Assembly: GCF_023078275.1 (NCBI RefSeq)
Contig: NC_062990.1
Location: 10,741,549-10,805,548, forward strand
Length of the DNA stretch: 64,000 nucleotides
Source: Leguminivora glycinivorella
Lineage: Eukaryota > Arthropoda > Insecta > Lepidoptera > Tortricidae
Reading direction: 5' to 3'
Position numbers and translations under genes: made by a program. Shown piece after piece: positions 43,691-55,289 of the stretch (positions are counted from its first letter, which is position 1; every line of letters begins with the position of its first letter). The notes beneath the pieces are model-generated. The model worked only from the letters and a program-made list of their open reading frames with translations, was not told the origin of the DNA and did no database searches.

Positions 43691-45480
43691 TGTTTAAACC
43701 TCTGCCGGCGCTGGTTAGGGCGTACTGTGACTGATATACTTTATTTATACAGAAATGTCATAATAAGAAATAAGAAGGTATATAGGGGGATGTTTCAAAA
43801 TTTAGCCACTAAGGTTTCATGAGTTGAAACTGACTCCACACAGCACAGCACAGTTATCCATTATGACTCTATGATGGTGGTGAATCACTTAATTTATGTA
43901 TAACATAAAACCGACAGGAAGCCAGTAGTTAATAAATCGGTATTACAATATTTACGGAAATAAAACCTGTTATTTCAATAACATTTTTGTGAGAAAAATA
44001 TCTGTAGCAACCCAAACTCTGAAGAGCTACCCCTTCATCAGTGGGTGTTACATCAACGTCGGCTAAATTTGTCTCACGTTTCCCTTACAACAGTCCCTAG
44101 TCAGAACAAGATCATATACATGTTTTTTGTCTTATAAATTCACCAAGATACTAGTCTTCTTCTGCTTAAGATAACTATAATTATATCATGTAACTATAAT
44201 ACACAATTATATCATAGTACTGCCATGAGCATTATGACATTATGTTGAAATTTTTATTTTTCATGTAAATTGATTACTGTACCATAAGTAATGCGCCTAT
44301 ATGTATCTCCGAATATGCACATATTATTGTTAGTATACTGAGTAATAAACAATATTGACAAAGCTTAAACATTGTCTTACATAGCCCATTGCATAATGTG
44401 TTATGAATTCTGTATATGAAATATACATTTGCCAAAACAATTGAAATGGACGCTTGAGTTGGAAGAAATTGCACGCTATCATATGTTAATTTGTAATGTA
44501 TACCCACATTACGATAATGTATGCGTTACTGCTGGACTGGTAGCAAAACTGCAAATAAGATGATAATACATTTTCGGCTTCTGATTGAATTGACAATACC
44601 ATGGCCATTAGCTAAGGATCCATATAATAAAAGGTAAGCTCAAAGTCTCTACTCAAAGTCTTTACGAGAACGGAAACTATGCAAATTTTTCCTACTAAAT
44701 TAAAATGGGTCAACTGAGCAAAAAGCTTTGGGATACAAGCGATTGAAACGAATCAATGATCTAATGAGTCACACATACTTAGGCGAAGATCAAATGAAGG
44801 CAATTATTTCTAATTAAATTGACTTTGATACTTCCATGAATATACATGAATGTTAATGCGGGAATCCTCTCTACACTGTACGCGTCAACTTTATTTAGTC
44901 TTTTACTATGTCTAGCTAGTATGCTTTTTTAGGTATTTGAAATATTTAATTTGTGTTTGAATAATTATGAGTATGTGATGCATATATTTTTAGGCTTATC
45001 ATTTTTATGACTTATGTGCTGACTAGCCGAATTTATAAAGGAAAAATTGTACGATTCGTGAGCTAGTAATTCTAAAACATTACGACTTATGGCTCGGTAC
45101 TCTAATAAGAATGTAAGACGACAGATAACTCTTCAAATAAGGGTTAATGATGTACGATTACCCATTTATAATTAAAATTCTGTCATCAGCTTAAGATAGT
45201 AAATAGTTTTCTTTTCAGAACTTTCTTAATTTATCACCAAATTGCAAAGCAATATATTCTATATTTTACTTTTGTGCGAATAATATAAATGTCTCACGTT
45301 CTTTATAAACTGATGTATACACATAAACATACGGGTTAATATTTACTGTATTCTTTCTTATTTCCCAAAATCCATCCATATGCAGCGGGACTTCCCATAA
45401 ACAAGATGCAACTGTTATGTAGGGTAATACCTGATTCTACAATTATATCGAGATGACAATTATTTATTTATCGTATGGCA
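43691..45480. other. Repeat-poor stretch, no gene proven
   Basis: AT-rich and without any of the families listed here. ORFs are short and lack splice or domain support. Confidence 0.35.
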
Positions 45481-45500
45481 TATAATTAGAATTTTCTTAA

Positions 45501-45586
45501 GAGTCGTACGTGCGCACGGCTGTAGCATGTAGCGCCACGGACGATGACAATGGTATTTACACTTGCCTGTCATTCGAGACCAATAG
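45501..45586 (+). other. Possible Ig-like domain exon fragment
   Basis: The frame reads T-D-D-D-N-G-I-Y-T-C, the D.G.Y.C signature of Ig-domain F strands, preceded by V-A-C-S-A. It stands out as GC-rich in AT-rich flanks. There is an acceptor-like ttttcttaag and a weak donor AG|GTCA at 45587. A chance match cannot be excluded. Confidence 0.2.
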
Positions 45587-45589
45587 GTC

Positions 45590-46949
45590 AAAATATTGTA
45601 GCTATAAGTACTGCGTACCTTAAGTGCTGAGCTTTTATTTTTCATTTAGGTTTCAAGACCTTACTTCTGATAAATATAGTTCATCAATATCTATTTAAAC
45701 GGCAATAATTTTAAGTTTTCTGTTACCACTAGAAACCCATTTTGCCTAGAATCTGCGCTCCCTTTTATGAGTGTCCTAACAAATTCTTGTATGTCAGGTA
45801 TATTAGGAGTCCGAAGTCTTCTAAATTGAGTCATAAGCACAGTAATGTTATAACATCATATTTCTAGTTCCTTACACTAAATTCAATTGGGACTGGGACT
45901 CGTCCTCTGACCTTACGAACCGTTTTTGAATAAGTTGTGGCGTCTCCTCTGTTACTGACAAATAGTCGCGCCGCAAAATTCTAATAAATGGCGCTTAGTA
46001 AGCAACTGCGGAAATGTGTATCGATCCTACAACGCGCTAATGGAGTTCCAAAAGTTAATTGTAAATATACAACTTCTGTTAATCTCTCTAGGCCCCAGAA
46101 ACCTATTCAGAAAACATTTGTCAAATGAAATAAACGGGAACTTTCTGTTAGTAATACCGCAGTAGCGGGCGATAATTTTAGGATGCGAGCGCCTCTTTAT
46201 TTGTAAGAGGAAACTGTGGTCTAAAATCGAAAGGGATTCATCCTTCAATTTCCGTTTAATTTATTATTTCAGAAACAGGCCTTCACATTCAGTGACTGCC
46301 TTTCACCATTTTATCCATAAGAGTGCCTTAGAAAATTGTGAAAATCGGCTTCTCTCGGAAAATGTATTGCCCTATTGGTTTTAATGAGCTTAAAGTGTTT
46401 TCGATATATCATACTCATACAACAAATAAGCACTTTGAATACAATTTACATACACGGTTTCTTGCTTTGTTTTGTGTAGTTGTTTAAGTTTAGGACCAAC
46501 TTCATTTACTTCGGTCAAGAGATGTAAGCCATAGTTCTTCGCTGTAAATAGTTTGAGAATATTGTTCGGTCGTCTCTTTAATCTAATTCGTTAGTTATTT
46601 ATAGAAACATAGGATTCGTAACATTACGCCATCGAACTGGGCAACCGACAAATCCTTTTACGACGAGAGTCCGTCATGAGTAACAATGCAACAAGGCATA
46701 CTAAAATGCTATTGTACTAAATAACATATCCTTTAAGTCATTTTGCCAAACTATCCACAAAATATCGTGTATATTTGGGAGTCAGATTTCCGGTACAAGT
46801 TTGTTGTCTTTGTAATTAACCTCTTCAAGGATTGTCTGTAACCTTGGTCTAGCTAACGTTAGTAATAATGCATGACTGAGTATTCTAACCGTTGGTCGAT
46901 TAACGGCAGTTTGAGGTCAATTTGTAGTAAATATATGTATATATCGTAC
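45590..46949. other. No gene seen
   Basis: AT-rich, repeat-poor sequence. The 46027-46248 minus ORF has no recognisable features. Confidence 0.3.
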
Positions 46950-47132
46950 TTAGAAAAACTTTCCCAGCTGTAGCTTTTTATTTCTAAATGAATTGGTTCA
47001 GAAGTCTCTACTGGGTCGATTGTTACAGAAGTAATACTTTTCAGTTTCAGTTCGGTATACTGAACAACATATACTGGAACATTATCCGCCATTAGTCCGA
47101 CTGGATGTTTCAGCCGGACAGCTATAAGTTTG
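46950..47132 (-). CDS. Candidate internal host exon, 183 nt
   Basis: On the minus strand, tctgtatttcag precedes an open frame (K-L-I-A-V-R-L-K-H-P-V-G-L-M, then VPVYVVQYTELKLKS and ETSEPIHLEIKSYSWESFS) ending before GTACGA at 46949. The length is a multiple of three with matching phase at both ends. Alternating hydrophobic strands suggest a beta-rich extracellular domain, perhaps fibronectin-III-like, but the usual Trp/Pro marks are absent. The donor is weak, and the frame stays open to a stop at about 46859. No partner exon found. Confidence 0.4.
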
Positions 47133-47743
47133 CTGAAATACAGACGAATATCCAGGTTTCCAGAGTAATGAGCCTAGTACAAGAATTTTCCTTTGCGGTA
47201 AGTTATTTTGTAGCTAATAGTCAACATTTGCTAAGTACCTGAGTGGTTCTTCTGCATTTCTAAAGTCCGTATCAAGACCCAAGACCATGCGTCAATTATT
47301 GACGCCCGTGAGTTGATGAGACTAGAGCTCTAATCATTCATTTTAAAGAATCTGCACTCTAGGAATAGCGTAAAACAGTGGCATAAATTAATGGATTTTC
47401 TTTTTCCCATTGGTACCTTCGCCGCCCCCTCTCCCTTTCTGATTGGGCAAGAAGGGCTTTGTAATATAAAGTGGTTTCTCATTCTGTTTAGCATCACTAT
47501 TATATATATTTCTTAATTCGCTTAGTATCTGGCAACAAAGTGCTAGTTAATTGCTACCGAAGCTCCACCCACACGTGTTTAGATGTGGAAGTGGATTTTC
47601 ACAACGTCAAACCTGCTTATAAACCTCTATCATGATGATAAACGTTGACATGACAAAATAGGTTGGCAATAACGGCGTTGTTTTACAGTAATTGGATCAC
47701 ACATTCGTCATCATTATGGCCGTTCAGATATGATATATTTAGA

Positions 47744-47985
47744 CGACCGGTCTGGCTCAGTCGGTAGTGACCCTGCCTGCTGAGCCGCGGTCCCAGGTTC
47801 GAATCCCGGTAAGGGCATTTATTTGTGTGATGAGCACAGATATTTGTTCCTGAGTCATGGATGTTTTCTATGTATATAAGTATGTATTTATCTATTTAAG
47901 TATGTATATCGTCGCTTAGCACCCATAGTACAAGCTTTGCTTAGTTTGGGGCTAAGTTGATCTGTGTAAGGTGTCCCCCAATATT

Positions 47986-48018
<33 letters not shown>
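47744..48018 (+). mobile_element. SINE family A, full length with poly-A
   Basis: Best copy: tggctcagtcggtagtgacc (A box), B box ggttcgaatcccggt, body to gtgtcccccaatatttatt, then about 27 A (47991-48017). The long pure A-tract suggests a young insertion. Confidence 0.85.
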
Positions 48019-48769
48019 ATATTCACGAGTGAGAGAAATTTGGACATTCCTCACAATCATTCATCTGTTGGTCAGGTGACCACGCTGATTATGTATTAGC
48101 TAATTAGGCAATTAAGACGACGCCGATGTCGTTCACTTTACCTGTCTAAAATGATCTCACTTATGGGAACCCATCACGTGATGATTTTTGTCTAATAAGA
48201 CAATGACTAAACTGTGTAATTGTGTATGTCTCAAGTTAACACGTACGCTGTGGTTCTGATTCGATAGACCTTCTACGAAGTACATATGTTTAGAAATACC
48301 TTATACACAGTATGTTTAGTTAAGAGTTGTGCTAATTACCGCAAAGTAGATGTTAAAGCGACATAATCTCATTGAGATTCGAGTACAAATACAACATTTT
48401 GCCTCGTGATCATAACGCTCGTCTCATGAGACGAAAGGTGAATTAGTGCATAGCATGTAATAACCCAATGGGTTCTCACAGGATGTCGTAAATCATCGCA
48501 TAGAGCAACGAAATCCAAATTCCAAGTAGCTGCAAAGTTTAATCTTTTACGGGGCGACGCTTGTCAATTTATATGACAGTGTACTTTTTCGCACAGTACA
48601 ACTTTACTCATGTTGTCTCTAATGATGAATCATGTCTGCACAATGAATGATCTCCTTTGTCATATCACGAGGCGATGCCCTATCGGATCATGGGCCCTAT
48701 CTTTTCATAGGCCAGGTTATCTAATGGGACCTCATCTGTCGTTTCAAGACATCTCTTGTGTCCTGTCAC
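48019..48769. other. No gene; decayed words of the adjacent minisatellite
   Basis: From about 48410 on, phrases such as cgtctcatgagacga and tgtcatatcacgaggcga are loosely related to the repeat unit that becomes regular after 48930. Confidence 0.35.
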
Positions 48770-49345
48770 CTCACGAGGCGAAGCTATGACTTTTCAAGGG
48801 ACGAACCTATGTCGTCTCACGGGACGTCGCTCTGTCTCGTCCTACGTGAGCGTGGCATTTGTCCCTTATATTCTTTATGACGGTGCATAGGATTACACTG
48901 CGTCCCATCGCTGTCAATTTTCTTCATCGTCTCCATGCCACCACACAGGAACAACCCTGTCGTCTCGCGGGACAATGCAATGTCATCTCATTGGACGACG
49001 CCTGTCGTGTCACGGCACGACGCTATGTCGTCTAACGGGACGACACCTGTCGTCTCACGGGACGACGCTTGTTGTCTCACGGGACTACGCCATGTCATCT
49101 CACTGGACGACGTCAAGGGACGACGTCTTTCGTCTCACGGGACGACGTCTGTTGTCTCACGGGACGACATCTGTCGTCTCACAGGACGACGTCTGTCGTC
49201 TCACAGGACAACGTCTATCGTCTTACGGGACGACATCTTTCGTCTCACGGGACGACGTCTGTCGTCTCACGGGACGACGTCTGTCGTCTCACGGGACGAC
49301 GTCTGTCGTCTCACGGGACGACGCTATGTCAGTCTCACGTGAGTG
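48770..49345. repeat. Minisatellite, about 22-bp GACGTC-rich unit
   Basis: The unit is close to gggacgacgtctgtcgtctc. It is irregular at 48770-49110 and near-perfect at 49130-49325. The 100-135-residue ORFs in three frames are translations of the repeat, not genes. Confidence 0.85.
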
Positions 49346-49514
49346 AGGCATATGTATCCGCGTACTTATGACGGTGCCTACAGGAGGTCACTGCGTCTCG
49401 TCGCTGGGCCAAAGGCACCGAGCGGAATATCACGAAGTTAGAAGTAATCATAATCTTTTCGATGTTTTAAATTTCACGAACTTTTTAAGATTTGCTTTTG
49501 TAAACGTGTTGCTC

Positions 49515-49690
49515 GGCCGAGTTACAAAAGCGTACTGAGGAAAAAGCAGCCGAGCGCTGGTAACCGGGCGACACTAGTACTTGACTGGCGCGCCAGATGG
49601 CGCTACTAGTCGAGGAATTCACTCGATTAGGGCCGAGTTATGAAGGTGTTAATCTCATTAGTGGTTCAAGCGAAGGCACGGACACCTAAA
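49515..49690 (-). repeat. Inverted partner of 43434-43690
   Basis: Contains ggcgcgccagatggcgctac and ttcaagcgaaggcacggaca, the reverse complement of the 43.4-43.7 kb element core and right end, in near-identical form. It lacks the 65-bp arms. Confidence 0.7.
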
Positions 49691-49785
49691 TAGAATATTT
49701 TCTATGAAAGTATTTTTTTCAGTAGAAATAATGGTGTAATTCCTGTACCATTTCTTGTCAGGTCGAGAATTCAAAGGGCCATATG

Positions 49786-49975
49786 TACGTACTGAATAAC
49801 CACAAAATTAAAATTTTGAAAAAAACCCCACTGACACAGTGGACCGATTTTCATGAAACATGGCTAAGAACACTCCCGACTAACTCAGCTTTCAAACAAA
49901 ACAAAACTAAATCGAAATCGGTTCACCCGTTCGGGAGCTACGGTGCCACAGACAGACACACACACAGATAGATTT
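49786..49975 (-). repeat. TCTG-family repeat, minus strand, 3' cut
   Basis: ataaccacaaaattaaaatt ... catggctaagaacactcccg ... cacagacagacacacacaca, then ends in gatagatttaatgg. Confidence 0.65.
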
Positions 49976-50374
49976 AATGGATATATAAAAATAATCTATT
50001 AACTGGTTTAATAGATATACCCCCACGAGTATTTTTTGACTTAGTTAAACACCGTTGCATACAATACTTTTTTTACGACCATGCACTGTTTTTAATTGTT
50101 TTCTGGAGTTTCTGTTTTTTGCACTGCCAGCGCAGATGCCCAAAGCTATCCCCCGCCGGCTTACCGTTCACGCGCGCAGTATCGTTAAAACAATGCGTTG
50201 TCATGGTTACAGAGCTAAACAATGCGTTTTCAATTTTTTCGTTACTGCGCGCATGCGCGGGAACCCGGAGGACGCTGACTTTGGGGAATAGACTTTTATG
50301 TAACAGGTTTTTAAAGATCCACGTAAATGACGAATACTTAAAGAAAAAAGAAAGTAGAAACAAGTTATTAATAT
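49976..50374. other. No gene; probable MITE with gcgcgcagt words
   Basis: 50130-50290 has cacgcgcgcagtatcgttaa and tcgttactgcgcgcatgcgc as inverted phrases and tatcccccgccgg near one end. It looks like a palindromic element with unclear ends. ORFs are chance. Confidence 0.35.
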
Positions 50375-50600
50375 ATAATGTAATGAGGAGGGATGAATGT
50401 CATATAGGCAAAAGAATGTTGGAGATGAAGGTTGATGGATGGAGAGGGAGGGGTAAACCCAAACAACGCTGGATGGATTGTGTGAAAGAGGATATGAGGA
50501 AGAAAGATGTGAGTGTTGAGATGACGAAAGATAGAGGAGAATGGAAGAGGAAGACGTGTTGTACCGTCAGTACCACATAACGTGGGATAAGGGTAGGAGG
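50375..50600 (+). pseudogene. RTE-type LINE pol C-terminal fragment
   Basis: Reads R-R-D-E-C-H-I-G-K-R-M-L-E-M, then R-G-K-P-K-Q-R-W-M-D-C-V and E-W-K-R-K-T-C-C, homologous to the 41713-42113 fragment. Part of an open 153-residue frame whose first half is unrelated. Confidence 0.65.
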
Positions 50601-50755
50601 AAGAAGATAACATCTGTACTGTTTTACTCTTTTACTTAAATTTTGTCGTGATTGTTTATCTTTTTGTATACCTAACAATTGTGACTTTAATTAAAACTTT
50701 GCCTCTTTACTCCTAAACTTGAATGTTTATGAGTGTTCTCTTTAAATTAGTTTTG

Positions 50756-50892
50756 TAAAGTCAACCAATTTGAATCCTACGCCACTGTAGAACCTTTTCA
50801 CAGTCAACGTCAAAAGTGAGTTCTACGGCCAATAAAGCAAGTTGTCAATAAGACAGGGTTCTAGAGTGGCCTATGATTCAAATTGGTTGTAC
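50756..50892. mobile_element. Palindromic MITE (caaccaattgg family)
   Basis: gtcaaccaatttgaatccta pairs with ttcaaattggttg. It is related to 54491-54633 at the ends but has a different core (tacggccaataaagcaagtt). TA-like termini suggest Tc1/mariner-type mobilisation. Confidence 0.6.
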
Positions 50893-51066
50893 ACACTTTG
50901 GAAATGCTGCCCTGCTAAGCCGAGTGGCGCTATCTCAAAACCAAACGATTTTGAAAATGGAACTGTCAGTTACAGATACTTAAGTATAAGTTAGCTATGG
51001 ATTTTCGTTTCAGATAGCGCTTTTCGGCTTAGTAGGGCAGAATATTACTCAAAAAAAAGTCACTTA

Positions 51067-51569
51067 GGCCCACTTGCACCAATTACTTAACTCAGGGTTA
51101 GTGGGCTTACCATGCGGATGCCCAGGCCAGGCCGGATCCAGCTTCGTGCCCAGGGGGGGGGGGGGGGCACGTGGTAATAGCCCGGGTGCCCAGGGGGGTC
51201 ACGTGGTCTATTTGTATGGCCAACTTAGGCTCCAAGGGGGGTCATGACCGCCATGACCCCCCCCCCCTCTGGATCCGCGCATGAGGCCAGTGCTGCCGGA
51301 GAGCGCAGTGGTGAAGTGAAATGTTCCGAACCCAGTGCGCTCTCACAACGGAAAAGAACCCTGAAACGCCGGAGTGGGTTTAGTGGGTAGGGCCGTTTCT
51401 CCCCTTCTCGCCAGGAGAAGGGAAAGCAACGGCGATTCCCACACAGCGTGCGCAACTGCATTCCCACTCCGTAAAAAAAGGGTTAGTGGCCTGTCATCTG
51501 TCAAATTCCATACATAATGGTGGGTTAACCTTCTGGTTAATCCTACATTTTCGTTGGTGCAAGTGGCCC
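51067..51569. mobile_element. Harbinger-like palindromic MITE split by a LINE
   Basis: Ends GGCCCACTTGCACCAA ... TTGGTGCAAGTGGCCC with TTA on both sides (51064-51066, 51570-51572). The interior is interrupted at a gggttagtgg site. Confidence 0.7.
51105..51479 (+). mobile_element. 375-bp LINE 3' end with A-tail and 10-bp TSD
   Basis: GGGTTAGTGG occurs at 51095-51104 and 51480-51489. The insert ends in ccgtaaaaaaa, so it lies on the plus strand. The 3' part has gagtgggtttagtgggtagg and cgcgtgc-type words. The left part has G and C homopolymers at 51156 and 51259. ORFs on the minus strand are spurious. Confidence 0.7.
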
Positions 51570-51659
51570 TTAGCAAATTATAAACTACTTTTGACTGAGG
51601 AGTGTATTTTCAAAAGGCCTTATTTTTTTGAATACACGTGAATACTAGGTACATTAGTT

Positions 51660-51796
51660 TAGTAGACCTCGCCAGAGATGGCGTGACGAGCTTGACGTCT
51701 TTGACGAAGACTGGTGGGAGACTTCAGGGGATAGGGATACGTGGAGGAATTTGAGGGAGGCCTTTGCCCAACAGTGGGACAATATGAGCTCTTAAT
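51660..51796 (+). mobile_element. LINE 3' end fragment
   Basis: Reads D-R-D-T-W-R-N-L-R-E-A-F-A-Q-Q-W-D-N-M then a stop, the same C-terminal motif as 38640-38760. Confidence 0.55.
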
Positions 51797-51964
51797 AACA
51801 AAATTAAAATTTCGCAAAATACCCCGACCGCGACATAGTGGTCCGATGTTCATGAAACATGGCTAAAAACGCTCCCGACTAATTCAGCTTTCAAACAAAA
51901 AAAAAAAAGAAATCGTAATCGGTTCATCCGTTCGGGAGCTACGATGCCACAGACAGACACACAC

Positions 51965-51995
<31 letters not shown>

Positions 51996-52065
51996 GGCAG
52001 GCAGACAGACAAACAGACACGTCAAACTTATAACAACCCGTCGTTTTTGCGTCGGGGGTTAAAAA
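51797..52065 (-). repeat. TCTG-family repeat, minus strand
   Basis: From aacaaaattaaaatttcgca to gtcgtttttgcgtcgggggt, with about 60 bases of (cagacaga) plus caggcaggc variants at 51970-52010. Confidence 0.75.
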
Positions 52066-52319
52066 TTGAGTTTCATCAAGGCAAATGCGCAAAAGTAGGC
52101 AACTAGGGGAAAATCCCGTTTACACGTACCACGGATTTTCCCGATAACAATACACGATGTATTATTATTTCACTGCCGATTTTCCCGATTCAAAAAACAA
52201 ACAAACGACTAAGTATAAAAAACTTCAGGTTTTCCTCCATACGCAAGTCCATGTCCCCTGGCCAAGATTACAAACGTTGACGATGCGTGACTGATAAGCA
52301 ATTAACTGGCTTTGTCGTA

Positions 52320-52610
52320 CCAAAACCAAAGACATATATAACTCCGTATACACAAATTAAGTCTAAGAAAAAGATGTATCTATTTCGGAACCATAAAAAA
52401 GGTAAAATAATGTTAATTAATCGCGTTCCACCTGTATGTAACTTTAAATATGTGTACAAAGCGCGAGAACTTAAAGTGTTACATAAAAAAATGCACGATC
52501 GACTATTGTAGATGGCGCTACACCTTTAGTTCATTCATATCAAGTTAAAAACATGGACTAAAATGTCAAATCTGAGGTTCAAAAGTTTCAATCCTGTGTC
52601 AAATTATGCA
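52320..52610 (+). repeat. Dispersed repeat of the 1935/13905 family
   Basis: aaagacatatataactccgt, ttaagtctaagaaaaagatg, gatggcgctacaccttt and aatctgaggttcaaaagttt. It holds an extra internal segment (52385-52505) not in the other copies. Confidence 0.6.
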
Positions 52611-52939
52611 CACTTTTTATTTTCACACTAATTGGGTATACCCAATCCCCTTTGCCAATACCGAAGAGCTATGTGGAGAGATAACTAACGAAACGATACT
52701 TCTACGATTGTACTCTTGGCTAGAGCTATGTACAATTGTACATAATAATAACATTGCCCAACTATTTGACTCACGAAACAGCCATAAATAATATTACCAG
52801 ATATTTTTACGCATGATTTCATTTCAACAGTACACCATTACATTCTTGAATGGTCCACTAAATAAAATACTTTGTTACGATCTTCAATAATAAAAGATAT
52901 AATATTGACCTAGTTTATATGAGAAAAATATATTTTCAC
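52611..52939. other. No gene seen
   Basis: AT-rich sequence. Confidence 0.3.
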
Positions 52940-53705
52940 CACACCAACTGTTAAAGGCTTACTTTGCTATTCGAAAACAGATAGCAAAATTTAATTGTAT
53001 CCACAAGAGTGCAAAGTAATTTCATACAAATTTTAACTTGATGTCTTAAGCTGACTGATAGATTTTACCTATAAAAGATCATTTTGAATCATAAATATTG
53101 AATAAATTGATGGATTAGATTTATTTTGATGTTTTATAGTCACTATTTTGTTCCTGTTGGTGTGGTGAAAAATTTTGTGTTTCACTCGGTGGCAAAGTTT
53201 GTTTAACCTTCGTGCCTTGATACCCTCGCAACGCTCAAGATTACACTCGCTACGCTCGCGGTTCAATATTGGAATCTTTCGCTTGCTCGGCTATCAATAT
53301 TGGCACGTGCGGTTAAACAACAACTTTGCCCCCTTGTAAAACAATAGTTATTTGTTATACAAGGGGCAAAGTTGTATTTTAACGCCGAGTGTGGAATTTA
53401 AAGAGTTTTTTAACACACGAGAAGTAAAATACATTTGCACCCGAGTGTAACACAAAGCTTTTCCCCTCACTATAGCGAGGAAACTACAACGCAAAAAATG
53501 CGATTATCACTGCTTCCAGTAGTTCCACGGGTGGTAAATCATCTTTATTACTAGATTCACCTACTTTTATCAATTTTAAAGCAGTTAATTTGACTTTATT
53601 CAAGGTCAAATTACTTTACCCACTAGTGGATAAAATGCGTTTTTACCCGCTGGTATTACAGGACAAAACACGTGTTTCCGAGCTAGTGAGGGGAAAATAA
53701 CTATT
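52940..53705. mobile_element. F2 and F1 repeats meeting head to head
   Basis: 52940-53340 is an F2 copy on the minus strand (gcgagcgtagcgagtg-type core, ttggtgtggtgaaaaattt). 53341-53705 is an F1 copy on the plus strand (aatagttatttgttatacaa ... gtgaggggaaaataactatta). They share acaactttgcccc at the join, and both begin with the same end sequence, so F1 and F2 look like subfamilies. Confidence 0.65.
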
Positions 53706-53769
53706 AATATAATGACAGAAGCCGTGACAAGTGACGTAAAACAGGACAGGCCTTTGCTCAGCAGTGGGA

Positions 53770-53958
53770 CACATTATAGGCTACTAGCTTATGCCCACGG
53801 CTTTGCTCGCGTTAGAAAAAGACAAAAACTAGCCTATGTCACTCTCCGTCCCTTCAAGTATCTCCACTTAAAAAATCACGACAATTCGTCGATCCGTTTT
53901 GCCGTGAAAGACGGACAAACAAAAAGACATACACACTTTCCCATACACTACTACTATA
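53770..53958 (-). mobile_element. LINE-like 3' end (family C)
   Basis: gcccacggctttgctcgcgt ... gccgtgaaagacggacaaac ... catacact, minus strand. The ORF over it is not a gene. Confidence 0.6.
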
Positions 53959-54274
53959 CATAAGTTATATATTAAAATGAATCAATAAAAAATCTGTTAA
54001 AAACAATGTAAGTACGTACTTAATCTATCTTTTATTTCATAAGAACATTGAAGAAAATAAAGCAGACAGTAGTCATGAGACAGTAGAAATGAGTACATTT
54101 GCATACTATTTTACACCAATTCCTAAGCCAGAATTGCGTATAAACAATTTCGGTAATTTGTAAACAACATTCGGCCCGCGGGAGTTCGGGTCACGCGCCT
54201 GACCCGCCGGTCACGTGACAAATTAATGTGACGCCGACGTCACGGCGACGGCGCGTGGTCACGGCGGGGATTCT
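53959..54274. other. No gene; GC-rich patch 54170-54270
   Basis: 54170-54270 has repeated gtcacgtgac/gacgtcacggcgacgg words with no frame. Confidence 0.3.
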
Positions 54275-54430
54275 GGGTGGCTAGCCGAATGGCACAATCG
54301 CTCACGAAACGCTCACGAAACGAAGCGCTAGTAGATATCTATCTCTATCGCGCTTGCGTATTGGCGCGACAGAGCCAGCGGCGTATCGCTTTCGTTTGGC
54401 GTCGGAGAAATGCCATTCGGCTACGGGGCC
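54275..54430 (+). mobile_element. MITE family D, identical to 35731-35886
   Basis: All 156 bases match the copy at 35731-35886 by direct comparison. Imperfect inverted ends: ctagccgaatggca and tgccattcggcta. Confidence 0.85.
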
Positions 54431-54490
54431 TGTTGTGTCAATTTACAGTACAAATTAGACATTATTAGGTCCATATTTTAGTCTTGTTTA

Positions 54491-54633
54491 TGTATAGTCA
54501 ACCAATTGGAACCCTAGGCCACTGTAGAACTATGTCATAGTGACGCTATAAATCAGATTGTAAGAAATCTCTTACTGCTTGTAATTTTGACATGGTTGTA
54601 AGATTGGCCTTGGGTTCCAATTGGTTGGCTGTA
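54491..54633. mobile_element. Palindromic MITE (caaccaattgg family), best copy
   Basis: gtcaaccaattggaacccta pairs with gggttccaattggttggc. Central cagattgtaagaaatctctt. Flanked by TA-containing ends. Confidence 0.7.
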
Positions 54634-54639
54634 AGTAAG

Positions 54640-55125
54640 GTCATTGAGGATCGAGTATTATACAGAGTTACAGTAACTCTGTATAATACTCACACACAAA
54701 CAGACAGACAGGCAGACAGACAGACAGACAGACAGACAGACACACAGACAAACAAACAGACGGACAGACAGACACGTCAAATTTATAACACCCCGTCGTT
54801 TTTGCGTCGGGAGTTAAAAACTGGATTTCATCAAAGAGGATCAAGTATTATAGAGAGTTACTGTCGAAATAAAATGTGTAATCACAGTGCATAGAATGCC
54901 ATCTCTTGACACAGGCTTAAAACTTTTGAATCTCAGTTTTGACAATTCGGTCCATATTCTTAGCACGATATGTGTTAAAATGTCAAGTATTAGTATTAGC
55001 GCCATCTAGCTGAGCGTACCCCAAAGGTGTAATGCCATCTAGGCCACCGTACCTTTTTATGTATGGTACTGAAGTACGTTTTTTTCTTAGACTTTATCTG
55101 TCTATACGGAGTTATATATGTCTTT
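54640..55125 (-). repeat. Dispersed repeat of the 1935 family, split by a TCTG repeat
   Basis: gaggatcgagtattatacag at 54647 recurs as gaggatcaagtattatagag at 54836, and the 54690-54820 piece between them is a TCTG copy (minus, 5' part only). The remainder (54850-55125) is the reverse of 1935-2220. Confidence 0.6.
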
Positions 55126-55289
55126 GGGAAGATCAATACGACCCCTTAATTGATAATAGTGTCACTCAAGCTTGACCGGCTCCATGAGCTCTGTTACCCC
55201 GTTTGGGAATACAGGCGTGAGCTGATATAATAAAATATGTATGTATGTGAACGAGAAAAAAATCATTACAGTAGCGAGATTTCGAGTTG

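Noticed and set aside
48935..49371. Three overlapping ORFs of 100-135 residues
   Set aside because: All three are translations of the 22-bp minisatellite in different frames.
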